Below, piece by piece: positions 1 to 11,676 of a stretch of 64,000 bases of DNA (the first letter of the stretch is position 1; every line of letters starts with the position of its first letter). The position numbers and the translations under genes were made by a program. Source of the DNA: Datisca glomerata (lineage: Eukaryota > Streptophyta > Magnoliopsida > Cucurbitales > Datiscaceae); assembly GCA_003255025.1 (NCBI GenBank), contig QANY01008723.1, forward strand, positions 372,001-436,000. Direction: 5' to 3'. The notes beneath the pieces were generated by a model that saw nothing but the letters and a program-made list of their open reading frames with translations, searched no databases and was not told where the DNA came from.

Positions 1-1329
1 TCCCAGACGAAATTATAATACATAGATTCCATCTCCTGGTTCATGGCATCTTGCCATTTCTCTTTTTCGGGATCGTCCATTTCTTCTTCATAACACAATG
101 GATCATTCGTATTAGTGTCTGAAACTAGGACATGTGCCTCTAGTTCGTAGCAAACTGGTTGTCTCACAACCTTCCCACTATGACGTTGCACCGGGGTTTC
201 CTTTGTAGAAACTGTGATTTCTCTGATTTTTCATTTATCAATAAAAATTGAAGGTGGTCTGATCTTATCAGTTGCTAATTCCTCAAGAACTATTTTGCTA
301 CGAGGTTTGTAGTTTTGCATATAGTCATGCTCAAGAAAAGTTGCATACACAAACACATTTTGATCATTGTGACTATAAAAGTACCAACCTCTAGTATCTA
401 GAGAATAACCAACGAATATGCATACCTTAGACCTCGAGTCTAACTTTCCGGTCTTGGGTCTAAGAATGTGAGCTGGACACTGATGTAAGTGACAATGATG
501 AGTAGCTTAACATCAACCTAACTTTATCCAATAAGGTTTGGTTTCTCCTCTCTACAACACCATTTTGATGTGGTGTTCCAGGTGCTTTGAGTTGGGATAG
601 GATTCCACACAATAATAAATAATCATTGAATTCTAAATCTAAGTATTCACCACCTTGATCTGATCAAAGGGTTTTCAATGATTTAACTAATTGCTTTTTA
701 GCTTTAGCCTTGAAGTCTTTAAACTTTCCAAAGGTTTCAGATTTTCGATGCATTATGTAATTATAACCATATCTTGAATAGTCGTCAATGAAAGTGACAA
801 ACTACTCATACCCACCTCTAACTTGTACATTGATCGGTCTATAGACATCACTATGTACTAACTCAAATGGTTCCTTGGCTCTTTGGCCATTTCCTGTGAA
901 ATGTCTCTTGGTCATTTTACCCTCTAGACAAGATTCACAAACATGAATAGTTCTGAATTTTAGCTCTCTCAAAGTATCATGCTTTGTTAATTTGTTTAAC
1001 CTATCTAGATTAATATGTCCTAATCTAAGATGCCATAATTATGTGTTATCATCATGAAAAACTCTATGTCGTTTGTTATTTTAGTTTGTAGTTCATTCAA
1101 CAATTGGGTCATGTTGAATTGCAACTTGTTCATAATATAGTTGGTCGTGAACGCAAAAAACAAACTGGTGTGAGTGACTCTAGTATGATGCTAACTTGAG
1201 TTCGCTCATCAATGGTCGCCTCATGTTCAAAACATGTTCTCGAAAAGAAGTACCATTTCTCATCTTAGTTGTCATATAACTCCTAGTGGCCTCATGACGA
1301 CTTTGATTGGACTGTTGCCCAAACATTGC
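1..1329 (-). pseudogene. Ty1/copia pol remnant (integrase to start of RT)
   Basis: Read on the minus strand this encodes decayed copia polyprotein. The stretch at 541-579 reads GTPHQNGVVERRN, the hallmark of the copia integrase core. Upstream of it lie CESCLEGKMTKR (GAG-pre-integrase), HSDVYRPINV, FIDDYSRYGY and SDQGGEYLDLEFN. The left window edge reads WQDAMNQEMESMYYNFVWD, the usual entry to the copia reverse transcriptase, so the RT and RNase H lie outside the window. In-frame stops at 664-666 (Arg of the expected LRSD position read as TGA) and 802-804, together with further breaks, show it is dead. Sequence between gag and the integrase is too short for a zinc knuckle and protease, so an internal deletion is likely. 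Confidence 0.9.
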
Positions 1330-1632
1330 CTATAAAGATTTCATAATCTCATAGGCAATTTCCATACTTCCATGTTTGATTCTCATAATATCATTAATTC
1401 TCACAAGCATGTAGCACTTCGCCTTGTTTGATATGATCCAAGCATCATATTTATCCCTAACATTCTTAGAGGCGTTAGCAGCGGGCTCCTCAGGACATTC
1501 CTCAGTAATAACGAACTTATGGTTATCACAAATCAACATTAAGTTTATATTTGATTTCCAACATATGAAATTATCACCATTCAATTTCTCAAGAGCGAGT
1601 AAAGCAGTAACAAGGTTTTCCATGGTAGACAT
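1330..1632 (-). pseudogene. Ty1/copia gag N-terminal fragment
   Basis: A 100-codon open frame beginning MSTMENLVTALLALEKLNG, followed by NFICWKSNINLMLICDNHKFV. This matches the N-terminal part of plant copia Gag (the Retrotran_gag/UBN2 type, with the typical LNGxNFxxWKxNxxxxL motif). Gag would form the virus-like particle that packages element RNA. The frame stops at SL*AMFGQQSNQ, after which recognisable gag sequence continues only briefly, so the protein is truncated. It lies in the same orientation as the integrase remnant and downstream of the LTR and primer-binding site at 3604-5713, so all belong to one element. Confidence 0.85.
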
Positions 1633-3603
1633 AATATTGATAACTGAAATTTAAAACATACATAATTCAATATAATTGATAAATTATCATCCAAAAAGTA
1701 AGTGATGCATGAATGTAATCATAATAAACACATAAATTTAACATTTACTAATCACAATAAAATAACCCAACGATTAATGTGTCATCTTAGGATCGGTCAG
1801 ATTAACCTCAGACTATCTATGAGACATTCTCATCCTTATTAATTAAGACTTAACATATCTCATATTTCCTCTTTTAGCAATAAAGTATCACTTGTTCGGT
1901 CAAGTCACAACTATCTACATGAAATCTTAATTGTGACTTTGTGAGTATAACTCATCATTTCAGATTTCATGACTTCATTTAAAATATGTCGTCTTAAGGT
2001 CGGTCAAAACTAAACTACATTACTTCCTCATATATTTTTATGAAGTCCAACCTTGGTATTGATACAGCTCGAAACCTTCCTTAGAGGGATGAAAATAAAG
2101 TCATCTCGAGACTCTCACTACACCTCACGGTGTTGTACTAATGATGGAGATTATAGGTTACATTGACATGCCAACCTTCTCCAACTCACTATTTTAAGAT
2201 AATATGATTCTATTTTAATTAATCAATTAATTCCAAATTAATTACTAGTTAAAATAATAACCCTATGAATATTTAATTATTAGTTAATCCAATCTCGTTG
2301 GTCTAAGTTTATTTAACTTTCTGAAATGCCTAAGTCAGAATTATGTGAACTTAGATGAACTAATTAATGATGTTCATCAAACTTTAATAAAACACTTCTA
2401 CTATAGTCGGTTAACCTAAAGGTTTCTATAGCATTTAGTGTGGTGTGATTATCAAGTTTTAATTAGTTAAAACCTAGCAGTTTACATGCAATTATTTCAT
2501 AAAGCAATACATCTAAACATATTAGGACAATCCTAATAAATCATGTTTCTACATATAAGATGCATGATTAAATAAAACTGTGTGAGATTTTCATGTATGG
2601 CGTGTGATCGACTAATGCATGGACATGTTATCTAACATAACAATTAAATAATTATTTAATAATTAAATAAAATAATACTGGATCGAGTGATTATTGAGTA
2701 TTTCTAAATAACAACCCTTGAAATAAAGAAATAAAATTACAAAGTGGACTTCAAGAATACATATTTCTCAAATATTGCATTCTCCTCTTGATGTATATCT
2801 TCATAATCTTCAAGCTTTGAACAAAACCCTTTTTAATTAGAAATACTATTTTTCTTAATTAAAATAATTTCTATAATTATCCTTTTTAATATAGTTGACT
2901 TTGACTTAGTCAAATAAACATTTATTTGATTTGATCAAACCCAATTAATCTATTAATTTTAATTTTCATAAAATCAAAAATTAATAATTAATTTTAAAAT
3001 TACATTAATTTCAAAGTTTAAATGGATAATTAAAAGAGTTTGGGTTTAAATGAAACACTTAGGTAATAGAGTTAGTTGCATGGTTTATTGAAAACTTTCC
3101 TAAAACATGACAACTGTTGTCACTGACGATAGAACTCTCTGATCGTCGCCCATCACCATCGATGCCCGTCTCACCATCGGCAACCGCCTGCCACGTTGGA
3201 CAACCACTGTTCACCGTCGGACTGTCCACATCCGCCGGAACAGTAAATTTCTTGCGTGAACAATGTTTTCACAAGTGAATAATGTTTTCGTGAATGAACA
3301 CTATTTTTTTGTGAATAGTAAATTTTTGACGTTCCTCTCGTGCGTTCTTCATCTTCTCACGTTCAGAATAATTACGATAATATTCAAAATAAAATTACAA
3401 AAATTCATACACCTCAATTCGGCCTACACAAGATCTAGAAAAAATTAATACAAAGCTTAACTCAATAATCACCATACAACTAACGATCTATTATTTTCCA
3501 TACATTCAAAAAATATAATCATTCATCATCATACATATCTCATTTATATATGAATAATGCAATAAAACTCACACATCATTTAACATATAAATATATAAAT
3601 CCC
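1633..3603 (-). other. Copia untranslated leader between primer-binding site and gag
   Basis: About 2 kb without a convincing coding frame lies between the primer-binding site and the gag start. It is AT-rich, except for a GC-richer island near 3110-3245. A leader of this length is unusual for copia and could hold a nested insertion or a degraded extra frame; I could not recognise either. No promoter or splice site is claimed. Confidence 0.5.
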
Positions 3604-3615
3604 GCTTTGATACCA
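3604..3615 (-). other. Retrotransposon primer-binding site
   Basis: On the minus strand the sequence reads TGGTATCAAAGC, one base different from the TGGTATCAGAGC that pairs with the 3' end of initiator methionine tRNA, the usual plant LTR-element primer. It lies 5 bases beyond the inferred inner edge of the LTR, which fixes the element orientation as minus. Confidence 0.85.
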
Positions 3616-4353
3616 CTTATTGGTCGTCACGGAGCGTGCACGGTGGAATCGTGGAGGCGTGTGGCCTTTAAAAAAAACTAAACTTATAATAAAAATGAAA
3701 TTTTTAATAAAATAAAACTTGTGCAATGCCATGAAACCAAATAAAAACTTTTATTTAAAAACTATTTTTCAATCAGTCAGGATCTAAATCTACAACATAC
3801 AATGTTAGGAATCATATACCTCAACTTTTATTAGAAAACTCTTTTTCAATCAGTCATGATCAATTATATATTTATAAGTTAAATCTATAACATACAAGAT
3901 TAGGAATCATATACCTCTTGTAGTCTATATCAAATGTCCTTGCAAAAATAGATCTATCCTCCATTCCCACAAAATCATTCCAACGATCAGTAGACTCCGA
4001 GATCCACACCAAGATCTTCCAACTCAATCCTCAACGCACTAGGACATGTGTGAGCACATAGAATATTACAAGACATTTTTATTGTCTCTAGATGTTCTCA
4101 ACACATGAGATCAAGAGATTTACTGAGAATGACTTTTGTCAGAGAATTCTCTAAAAGAACGTGATGATTATTCTTTTAGAGATTTCATTAACGTTTAATC
4201 ATAGAAGAAAATCTCTCTGACACCAATCGTGTTCTCAATTCAACTCTTGATTGACGAATTGATAATCTGATCAACTGATTATCTCCTCTCTGTTCTACAA
4301 ACCAGGCCATTAGAATAATATCTGTATATATTCTAGATAATGCCTCACGACAC

Positions 4354-4381
4354 CACTGTAGTGTCATGTGACACTACAGTG
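4354..4381. repeat. Perfect 13-bp inverted repeat inside the copia LTR
   Basis: CACTGTAGTGTCA at 4354-4366 is followed by TG and its exact complement at 4369-4381. A related second copy near 4393-4416 has the core GTGTCACGTGACAC, a palindrome with a CACGTG E-box/G-box. Such paired palindromes inside an LTR could be promoter or enhancer elements, but that is inference. Confidence 0.75.
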
Positions 4382-4970
4382 TTGCACACTCACTACTGTA
4401 GTGTCACGTGACACCTCGTAGTCCATATCAATTTCTGATACCCTATCAGTGATTGACACGTGACAATTACTGCGAACTATATATTTATTTTAATCAAATA
4501 ATTATCTAGATATCAGCTAATTCAAAATTAACATATTTGATTATCCTTATCAACTAACTTATCTGTTATTTCACAAATAAATGATTTAGTTGATTTAAAT
4601 TATTATCTAATTTCACAAATTAGATATTCTGTCTTACTTATCGCTAATTATTTATATATATAATTTCTGAAAATTATATTAAATCTATATGTAATTTAAT
4701 TTATTTATTTTTAATTAATTAATCACACATAATTATCTCATAATTATGTACTTGCCCCATAATAAAAATTCATTATGCAAGTCAGTCATTTTCTAATGTC
4801 CTGAAATATTCACACCCTAAACAGCGTAGTTTAGATGTGACTTGGGGTGGACCTATAATCATAAGCTTCAATAAACCAGATTATTTGTTAAACTTTTTAA
4901 TTAAATAATTTTATTTATTAATTTCATTATTACTCAACTATAAATATGAAATTGCACTTTTAGAGATTAT

Positions 4971-5015
4971 AGAGTATTCTCATGTAGAGTATTCTCATGT
5001 AGAGTATTCTCATGT
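4971..5015. repeat. Three tandem copies of a 15-bp unit in the LTR
   Basis: AGAGTATTCTCATGT occurs three times in a row without a mismatch. It lies in the LTR just beyond the middle. Confidence 0.95.
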
Positions 5016-5713
5016 AATCCACTAACATAATCATTTCATGTAGTTCTTTTCTCCAATTATTGGTTAGTAAATAAAAACTAATCAAAATTACCATTTTACC
5101 CTTCTAATTATCTCTTGATCCTTAAGTACCATTAATCCACTAGTGAATGACTAATTTATAATCTTATTATAAATTTGAGCTCAATAACCATTCAATTTCA
5201 GAAATACACACTTAAGGGAACTAATATACGATCTGTTAAGAAAACTTAGATTCAAAATCTTGTAAGATGATGTCCCTAGCCATCCACATCAGTGAATATC
5301 TAAAATAAAAGTCACTAGTCTGATTAACAAACATACTTTAACGAGTGAATTAAAAGATCCAGTAGACATGTATTGAAGTTCATGACTACTCAAGATTCAG
5401 ACTGATCTACATATGATCATCAAATTGATGTGTATTAAATCTTTATGAGAAACGACACGTTAATAAATATATTAATTCACATTGGTCATATCAACTATAA
5501 TCTTATTATATAAAGTACATTCACCAAAATGTCCTCCACATCAATGATCCGGATCTAGATCACACGCATTCATAATGCTTAGTGAACTGTACTAGCAACC
5601 ATTCATTAAAGATTTCATACTTTAATATGTTGTTAATCCTCCCATACTAATATATGATCATAGTCTCATTAATGAATATGAAATTTTCAGATATTTATAT
5701 AAATTATTCAACA

Positions 5714-6430
5714 ATAATTTAAAAGAAAAATTATAAGAAAAATGTAATCCTTTTGAAATTTCACATCAAAATGTCAATACACATGTTTTGGTGGCATAAC
5801 CCCCAATGGATGGAGGATAGAATTTAGGAGAGAAAATTTCAAATTTTGAATACAGATAAAGAAAAGGACACTCCATCCTTAATGAGGACAAAAACTCCTA
5901 GACCTAAAAGGCAAGGAACTCCTACTTAAAATAACACAATATGGTCAAAAACTATTTGGATAAACTCCATCTCTCTTTATCTACTTGAAATTGAAACTTA
6001 CTTTGTTTGTCCTTTGTCATTATCTTCATCTCATGTATTTTTTCTATTGTGCAAGAGAGATATAATTTTTGGTATTTAGGTTTTTTATGGATGTTGACTT
6101 AATTTAAGGATATGAATCTCTAAATAAATTGAGCTTTAATAAAGGCAAATAAAATGAGTAAGCTCCTAATAAAAATTACATGAAAGTAAATATTTTCATG
6201 ATCTTAAATCTTCATGCTTTATGAACTCCTATGAAATAAATATTTTCATGACCTTCAATTGGAATGTCTTGTGGTAATTTTTCCAATAGCCTCTGCAAAT
6301 TTGATTAAATTTATTATTAACGTCAATGTTTTGTTATCATCAAAAGTTATCTCATAGAGATATAAGTTTAACACGTCATTCTATCCAATTGGATTCTACG
6401 AAGAGTAGATTTGCCCCTTATGTTATGGTT
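5714..6430. other. AT-rich sequence without recognised features
   Basis: Flanking DNA beyond the copia LTR. I see no long open frame, terminal repeats or splice-consistent coding pattern. Target-site duplication cannot be tested because the other end of the element is outside the window. Confidence 0.5.
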
Positions 6431-6519
6431 CATCTCGCGCTTACAAACCGTTATGTTTTTTAAGCATAATAGGGAGTATTGGGACCAAACGCTTGACACA
6501 AAGACTTTTGGCCTGTTTC

Positions 6520-6660
6520 AATGAGATACAGGCCAAACGCCTATATGAATGGCGTTTGGTTCCCAAACGTGACCAACAGGCATCAAACACTTGTTGAATG
6601 GGGTTTGGGGCCCAAACGCGACTAGTAGGTCCCAAACACCATTCGTTCTGGCAGCACATG
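6520..6660. repeat. Imperfect short repeats built on GCGTTTGG / CCAAACGC
   Basis: A run of diverged units repeats the motif in both orientations (GGCGTTTGG, CCCAAACGTGAC, GGGTTTGGGGCCCAAACGCGAC, CCCAAACACC) spaced by about 45-50 bases. It is GC-richer than its surroundings. It overlaps two short frames that I do not regard as genes. Confidence 0.55.
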
Positions 6661-6759
6661 CCAACTTCTCCAGATAAAATAGCTGCATGGAAATGAACTT
6701 ATTATCAAATATACATATGTTGTAATGTGAAAGTAATACCAATGTAAACTAAATATATT

Positions 6760-7180
6760 ACCTGCATAAGTACAAGCATCTGGTAATGCTATTAGGGTGA
6801 TTATTCAGATATTCGCGACACCATCCATAAAGTCTTTAAAATAAGCAGAAGCCCAATTCTTCTATTGGATGGTTGCGGGTGACTTCACAGCGTGCAACCA
6901 TGAATGACTAATGATTGGTTTTGATCGAGGAGATAACAAAACCCCAACAGTGTACAACACAAAGGCTTGCCTCTAATAGTCACCGTGAAACTCTTCAATC
7001 AAGAATTTCGACAAGGCGTTCACCAGAATATCACATTTGGCGTTCACACACTTCGCCTTTAGATCTTTTATCTCATTCACATCGCCATCGAATTTGATCT
7101 CTTTCCCACCGTCAAAGATTCCCAATATAGAAGTCATATCATTTACAGTTACTTTGAATGTTGACCCATGGACATTCCGC
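6760..7180 (-). pseudogene. Degenerate plant-mobile-domain-like fragment (doubtful)
   Basis: On the minus strand a frame with in-frame stops reads VTVNDMTSILGIFDGGKEI, then QAFVLYTVGVLLSPRSKP, SHSWLHAVKSPATIQ and KNWASAYFKDFMDGV. The order FVLY-hydrophobic run-WLxAV-xxxNWAxxxFxxF resembles the plant mobile domain/transposon-associated proteins carried by some MULEs, as I remember them. At least three stops interrupt it and no start, TIRs or partner domains were found. It could instead be a chance resemblance; a profile search would decide. Confidence 0.35.
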
Positions 7181-10158
7181 GTGTAGGTGGCTAGATCTTT
7201 TCATGTTTCGTCATACTTTTCCACTTTAAAGCTAGATCTTTTCATGTTTTCATATCACAAACTCACTAAAATTACAGTCAAAATTTATCAATTTCATGTT
7301 ATAATGTAATGTTTGTTTAAACATAGCTACTTAATTACCACTAATATTTTCATCTGCTGCCCTCATTTTAGCTCATTCTTTCGCTTTGTTTTAATTTTAA
7401 ACAACCACATTAATATTACAACAATTTATATGAAAATATGTAACACTAAATTGATGATCTCATTAATTACTTACAATATATAAAGAAACTCTTTTGTGCA
7501 TTCTCGCATTCACATTTGTGTTAGCCATCTGGAATATATTTTAGTATAAACAAATTTAGCCATATGACAATGTCTTCTTATCATGATTATCTTCGATACT
7601 AATTTATAATGGATTGAGCATCATCTAGTAAGAATGCTAAGGTCCTACGTACCATTAAGTTAATGGCATACCAATGTATTTTAAAGAAAATAAGTAAAAC
7701 TAGCTATTAGATACTTTCATAAATGAAAAACACTTGGAAACTAAACAACTTAACTAATAAAGTACATATAAAGAATTAAATTAATAAAAGTGAAATGCAT
7801 CACATAAAAGTGAGGGGAAAATATCATGCAAATAAATGATGAGTAATCTCTTAAATCTCATTCTGAATAAAAAAATAATATTTCAGCATCAACTATCCAG
7901 ATTACATCTAAACATTACATTGTAAACCAAAAAACTAAAGATTGTGTAACATATTAGATGACCATGAGACCATAATAGTGTTAAGAACTTCCTTGAGCAA
8001 AATTCCAAGGAAACTTGTTCAATGCAAACAAAGTCCCCACTCTCTAAATCCAATTGGAGTCAACCTTATCAATCATTAAACTGCGTAAGCCTTGACATAT
8101 TTGAACAAAAAAATAGAAGAAAACATTGATTTGATATCAAATTTATTATGCAGAAGCTACACTTAATGCCCATGCCAGACAGCTAAATATGTTTGTATCT
8201 AATGCACCAATAACATTGACTATATGTTCATTTTACTACATCAAAACTAAGATGAAAAGATCCACAATAATAGATTTTTAGGCTTTAGAGCAATCAAAAC
8301 TAATTTACAAAAATAGTGTGTAAACTAAAATAAAACTAAAATATAACTCCAGCTCAAGATAAAACTTATAAAAAACATGTAAAGCAAAACTCAAGCATGC
8401 TCAACAAAACGAAACTGAGACTCGCGATAAGATTCAGAATGAGATCGACACCGATATCCAGTAACATAACTAATACATTTGCAGAGAAAATGAGAAAATA
8501 CTTGAAATGTTTGATAAACCAAGATCACTACTAATATTCATATGTTACGGTTAGTTTATCCCCACTTGAGTTGAACCCACATAAAATAGTGATATTTGTT
8601 CAATTTTCAAAGTTGAGCCTATATCGCTTAACAATGCATTATGCATATAGGTTTTCTTAGAGCTATCTTACTGAATGATTTGTAGTCATTATTTAATAAT
8701 TTAATCCATCTATCACCAGAGTACAATGGCTCTACACTTCTAAGTTATATTAGATCATAAACCAAATACAATAAAAGTATCAAATACTGATTGATTTCCC
8801 ATTATTATACACTTGAATAACAATATTTCATCGTGTAACTTCTTTCCTTTAGGAGAATTGAGCTAGAATGCTTAAGCTCTTTCCTAATTGAAATGAAATT
8901 ACTATATGCTAAAAATAAAATACTAAATGGAAATCCAAGAGCTTATCAAAGAACCTGCCTATCAGCTACTTCTACAACAATCAGTAGTATAGGAACCTGA
9001 CTAAACAAGCAAAAAGAAGACATGGGCTCATAAATTGAATGCACCAATTGATACAAAAACACAGTGAGCAATCTCATTTTATATGCAATCACGAAAACCT
9101 AAGCAGAAGTAAGAGTTCATCGGCCGATAAAATACAATCATTTTTATAAAGGCTTATGATTAGCTAGGTGCATAGTCAATTTATACAAAGAATTCTTGGT
9201 ATCCACTATATTTCAAGTTTTATTGGGAGGCAGAAATGGATTCAAATGGACATGCTGGCAAGCTTTCAGTCAATAATGCGTTGTCTAATGTCTCTTTATC
9301 TGTGAAGAAACTCGACTTAAGAAACTCAACAGATAAAAGGGCATAACACAATTCTATTGAAGTAGTTCACAAAGCAGGAAAAGATTGCATCTCATTAAAG
9401 ATTCCACGATCCTAATTATCTATTCAATTTATCCACCATAATTACTACTCTGCTTCAAAGTTAAATGGAGGATTAATTTGATGAAATTTAATCATGTTAT
9501 ATAAAATATAATTTTCTATTATCTGTACTCCCAAGTAGAAAGGAGAAACTTACAGCATTCCAATGATACTATTGATTGTTGATAAACAATAATAGATAAT
9601 CACACTAGATTAATAAAGAATGAAAGAGGAAAGACAAGTCAATTCCACATGCCAAATCCAATCGAGGCTAGACTCTATAGAGAACAAAAATTCTTCCTTC
9701 ATGACTAGATTAATCACTTCTCAAGCGCGTAAAACACTAGTTTTATTTATTCATCTACAAAAGTAAGAAGCTAAAAGTTGGAAAAAAGAAGTTTGGACTT
9801 CCAGAACAAAGGTAGAAGCAGTATTAAAATAGAACGCAAGATGGTTATTATCACAACAATCATACTTCTCATAAACCACTCTCTTTCAAATTTCTATATT
9901 TCCCAACTAAAACTGACTTAAAATCCTTAATGGGATACAAACATAGAACAACATCAAACTTAGAAATGGTATATCCATGTTGTTCATCGTAATCGTGAAT
10001 TTTTTGAATATGGGCACCATAATATCAGTGTTAAAAGAACAAACAATGGTCTGCAAGAGAGTAATAATGCAAATAAAATCTTTATTTTCTCTAGAACAAA
10101 ATTATAATGTACAATTCACAATAACGACATGGATAGATTCCAATTCCAATTCAATGTT
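7181..10158. other. AT-rich sequence, nothing recognised
   Basis: Nearly 3 kb with only short open frames and no exon-like pattern, TIRs or LTR-type motifs that I can support. It may be intronic or decayed transposon DNA. Confidence 0.5.
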
Positions 10159-10180
10159 TTAAAATTAGTACTAATTTTAA
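10159..10180. repeat. Perfect 22-bp palindrome
   Basis: The core AAAATTAGTACTAATTTT is its own reverse complement and symmetry extends two bases on each side. Directly after it, ATATCCAT at 10183-10190 and ATGGATAT at 10193-10200 form a second small inverted repeat. No function can be assigned. Confidence 0.9.
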
Positions 10181-10309
10181 GAATATCCATTTATGGATAT
10201 ATGTCTGTAATCAGTAAAAAATAAGCATTCTGTCAATCTCAGAGTCACAATAAAAGCTATAAAAAGAAGGTAAAACAATTAACAAATCCCTAAAAATTAA
10301 CAAAATTCT

Positions 10310-10455
10310 AAATCATGAAACATGCAAATCACAACAAGAGGAAAATACAAATCGCAACGAAAACCCTAAATAAAAAACATGCAAATTGCAACCAAAACCC
10401 TAAATCAGAAATATGCAAGTCGTAACCAAAAACCCTAAATGAGAAACATTCAAAT
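10310..10455. repeat. Diverged tandem repeat of about 40 bp with AACCCTAAA
   Basis: Three to four imperfect copies of a unit like AAACATGCAAATCGCAACCA followed by AAACCCTAAAT. The AACCCTAAA core equals a telo-box-like plant motif and also the Arabidopsis-type telomere unit, but the copies are dispersed in longer units, so this is not a telomere tract. Confidence 0.6.
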
Positions 10456-10811
10456 CCAGAAACTTCTCCAAAAAGATGAAGAAAAATGATATAAGGCAGA
10501 GAGCTCGATCATACCTGTGTATTGTTGAACTTGAAGGATTCTGAAACTTACCGAACCAAAACCCTAAATTATGAGAAAAGTTTGGACAAGAGAGCTCGAT
10601 CGAAGTCGTCGAGGGAAGCTGTTGTGTATGTGACCTTACAACGGTGGTGGAATCGACCTTTCAGCGGTTGTGGATAGAGCTTGATTGAAGACATGATGAG
10701 AGGAAGAATGGAGAATAGAGATGGAGCTCGTGTTTTCGAGAGAGAAGTTTTTGAAGAAGAGAGAATGAGGTATTTTGTTCGAAGAAGAGAGAGTAAATGG
10801 TGAATATTAAA

Positions 10812-10900
10812 CTAGCGGCTGGGATTGTCTTGGCCTGATCCGACGGCCAGGATCAATCCCAGCATCAATGCCGAGAAAAAATTTCTAGGCATTGAAGAGG
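10812..10900. repeat. Pair of adjacent hairpin-forming inverted repeats
   Basis: GCTGGGATTG and CAATCCCAGC are exact complements enclosing TGATCC...GGATCA. Right after it TCAATGCC and GGCATTGA form a second stem. On the minus strand the first hairpin is followed by CGCTAG then T, which is formally compatible with a Helitron 3' end (hairpin, CTRR, T), but no matching 5' end was located. Confidence 0.55.
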
Positions 10901-11399
10901 AACCCGTTGATTACTGACAAAAATGCAACATGCAACGTAATATGCTATGTTGAGTAGAAATTTTTAATTATTGTTGTTATTATTATTATTGAACTTTTTA
11001 AGTTACAACCTTCTATTTTTTAACTGATATATGACTAAAAAAATTAAAAGGTAAATTTTTTTTAAAATTCACTTGAGTTAGTATAACTTGACTAAAAGTT
11101 CCAAGTATCAATGCCTTACACCCAGCTGACTCTGAGTCCTACACTTAGCAAGTAGCCATTATTAAATTCTTGATCTATAGAATGGAAACTTTTGTGGTAG
11201 CTATAGACAGGGTGATCGAGCTGAATGCAAATATTAACTATATATCATGTCCACGTCTTGACTTGGGTTAATGTGATGATCCCAAAAACAAAACATGACT
11301 AATAGAATAATACAAAAAACACATTGATATAACACACTTAAATCTGGAAGTCGTCGGTTTTGAAAAGGTTAGATTTTGAACATATGATGATTCCTTTTT
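10901..11399. other. Sequence without recognised features
   Basis: AT-rich spacer before the TRIM array. A short open frame on the minus strand mostly overlaps the start of the first TRIM LTR and is not regarded as a gene. Confidence 0.4.
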
Positions 11400-11587
11400 T
11401 GTTAGGCGTGCGACTAAAATCCTATATTGACTAGAAGTTAGAAGGATCATAGGTTTATAAGTATGGACAATATCTTCATTGATATGAGACTTTTGGGGTA
11501 GAGTCCAAAAGTAAAGCTGTGCGGGCCTAGCCCAAAGTGGACAATGTCATACAAATGTGGAGATATGTGGTGTCAATTATACTAACA
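11400..11587 (+). repeat. TRIM LTR1
   Basis: Begins TGTTAGGCGTGCGACTAAAA, ends ACTAACA, 188 bp, matching LTR2 in length. It is followed by AGTGGTATTAGAGTC, a mutated primer-binding site. Confidence 0.8.
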
Positions 11588-11676
11588 AGTGGTATTAGAG
11601 TCATGTCCCAGACTTGAAAATATGTGGTGTCAATTGTCCCAACAAGTGGTATCAGAGTCATGTCCCAGACTTAGCC
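11563..11676 (+). repeat. 57-bp tandem duplication across LTR end and primer-binding site
   Basis: Copy one is 11563-11619 and copy two 11620-11676. Both start ATATGTGGTGTCAATT and contain the LTR end plus an AAGTGGTAT..AGAGTCATG primer site, so the first unit has two LTR-end/PBS junctions. The second copy is closer to the initiator-tRNA complement. Confidence 0.85.

Larger units (their letters stand above)
3621..5713 (-). mobile_element. Ty1/copia 5' LTR (about 2.1 kb)
   Basis: On the plus strand the segment begins TGGTCGTCAC and ends ATTATTCAACA, so on the minus strand it runs TGTTGAATAAT...CA, fitting the TG...CA rule for LTRs. Its inner edge abuts the primer-binding site and its outer edge is followed by unrelated AT-rich DNA. 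Only one LTR is present; the partner should lie left of position 1. At 2.1 kb it is long for a copia LTR. It contains a hairpin at 4354-4381, a related copy just beyond, and a triple 15-bp repeat at 4971-5015. The ends are inferred from the TG/CA rule and the primer site, not from comparison of two LTRs. Confidence 0.75.

Noticed and set aside
10316..10440. Interstitial telomere repeat
   Set aside because: AACCCTAAA appears only once per about 40-bp unit and not as a continuous heptamer array.
10500..10810. Short gene on the minus strand beginning MSSIKLYPQP
   Set aside because: The frame closes after about 43 codons; the leader-like CT-rich sequence and a GTAAG site are suggestive of a transcript but no product can be supported.
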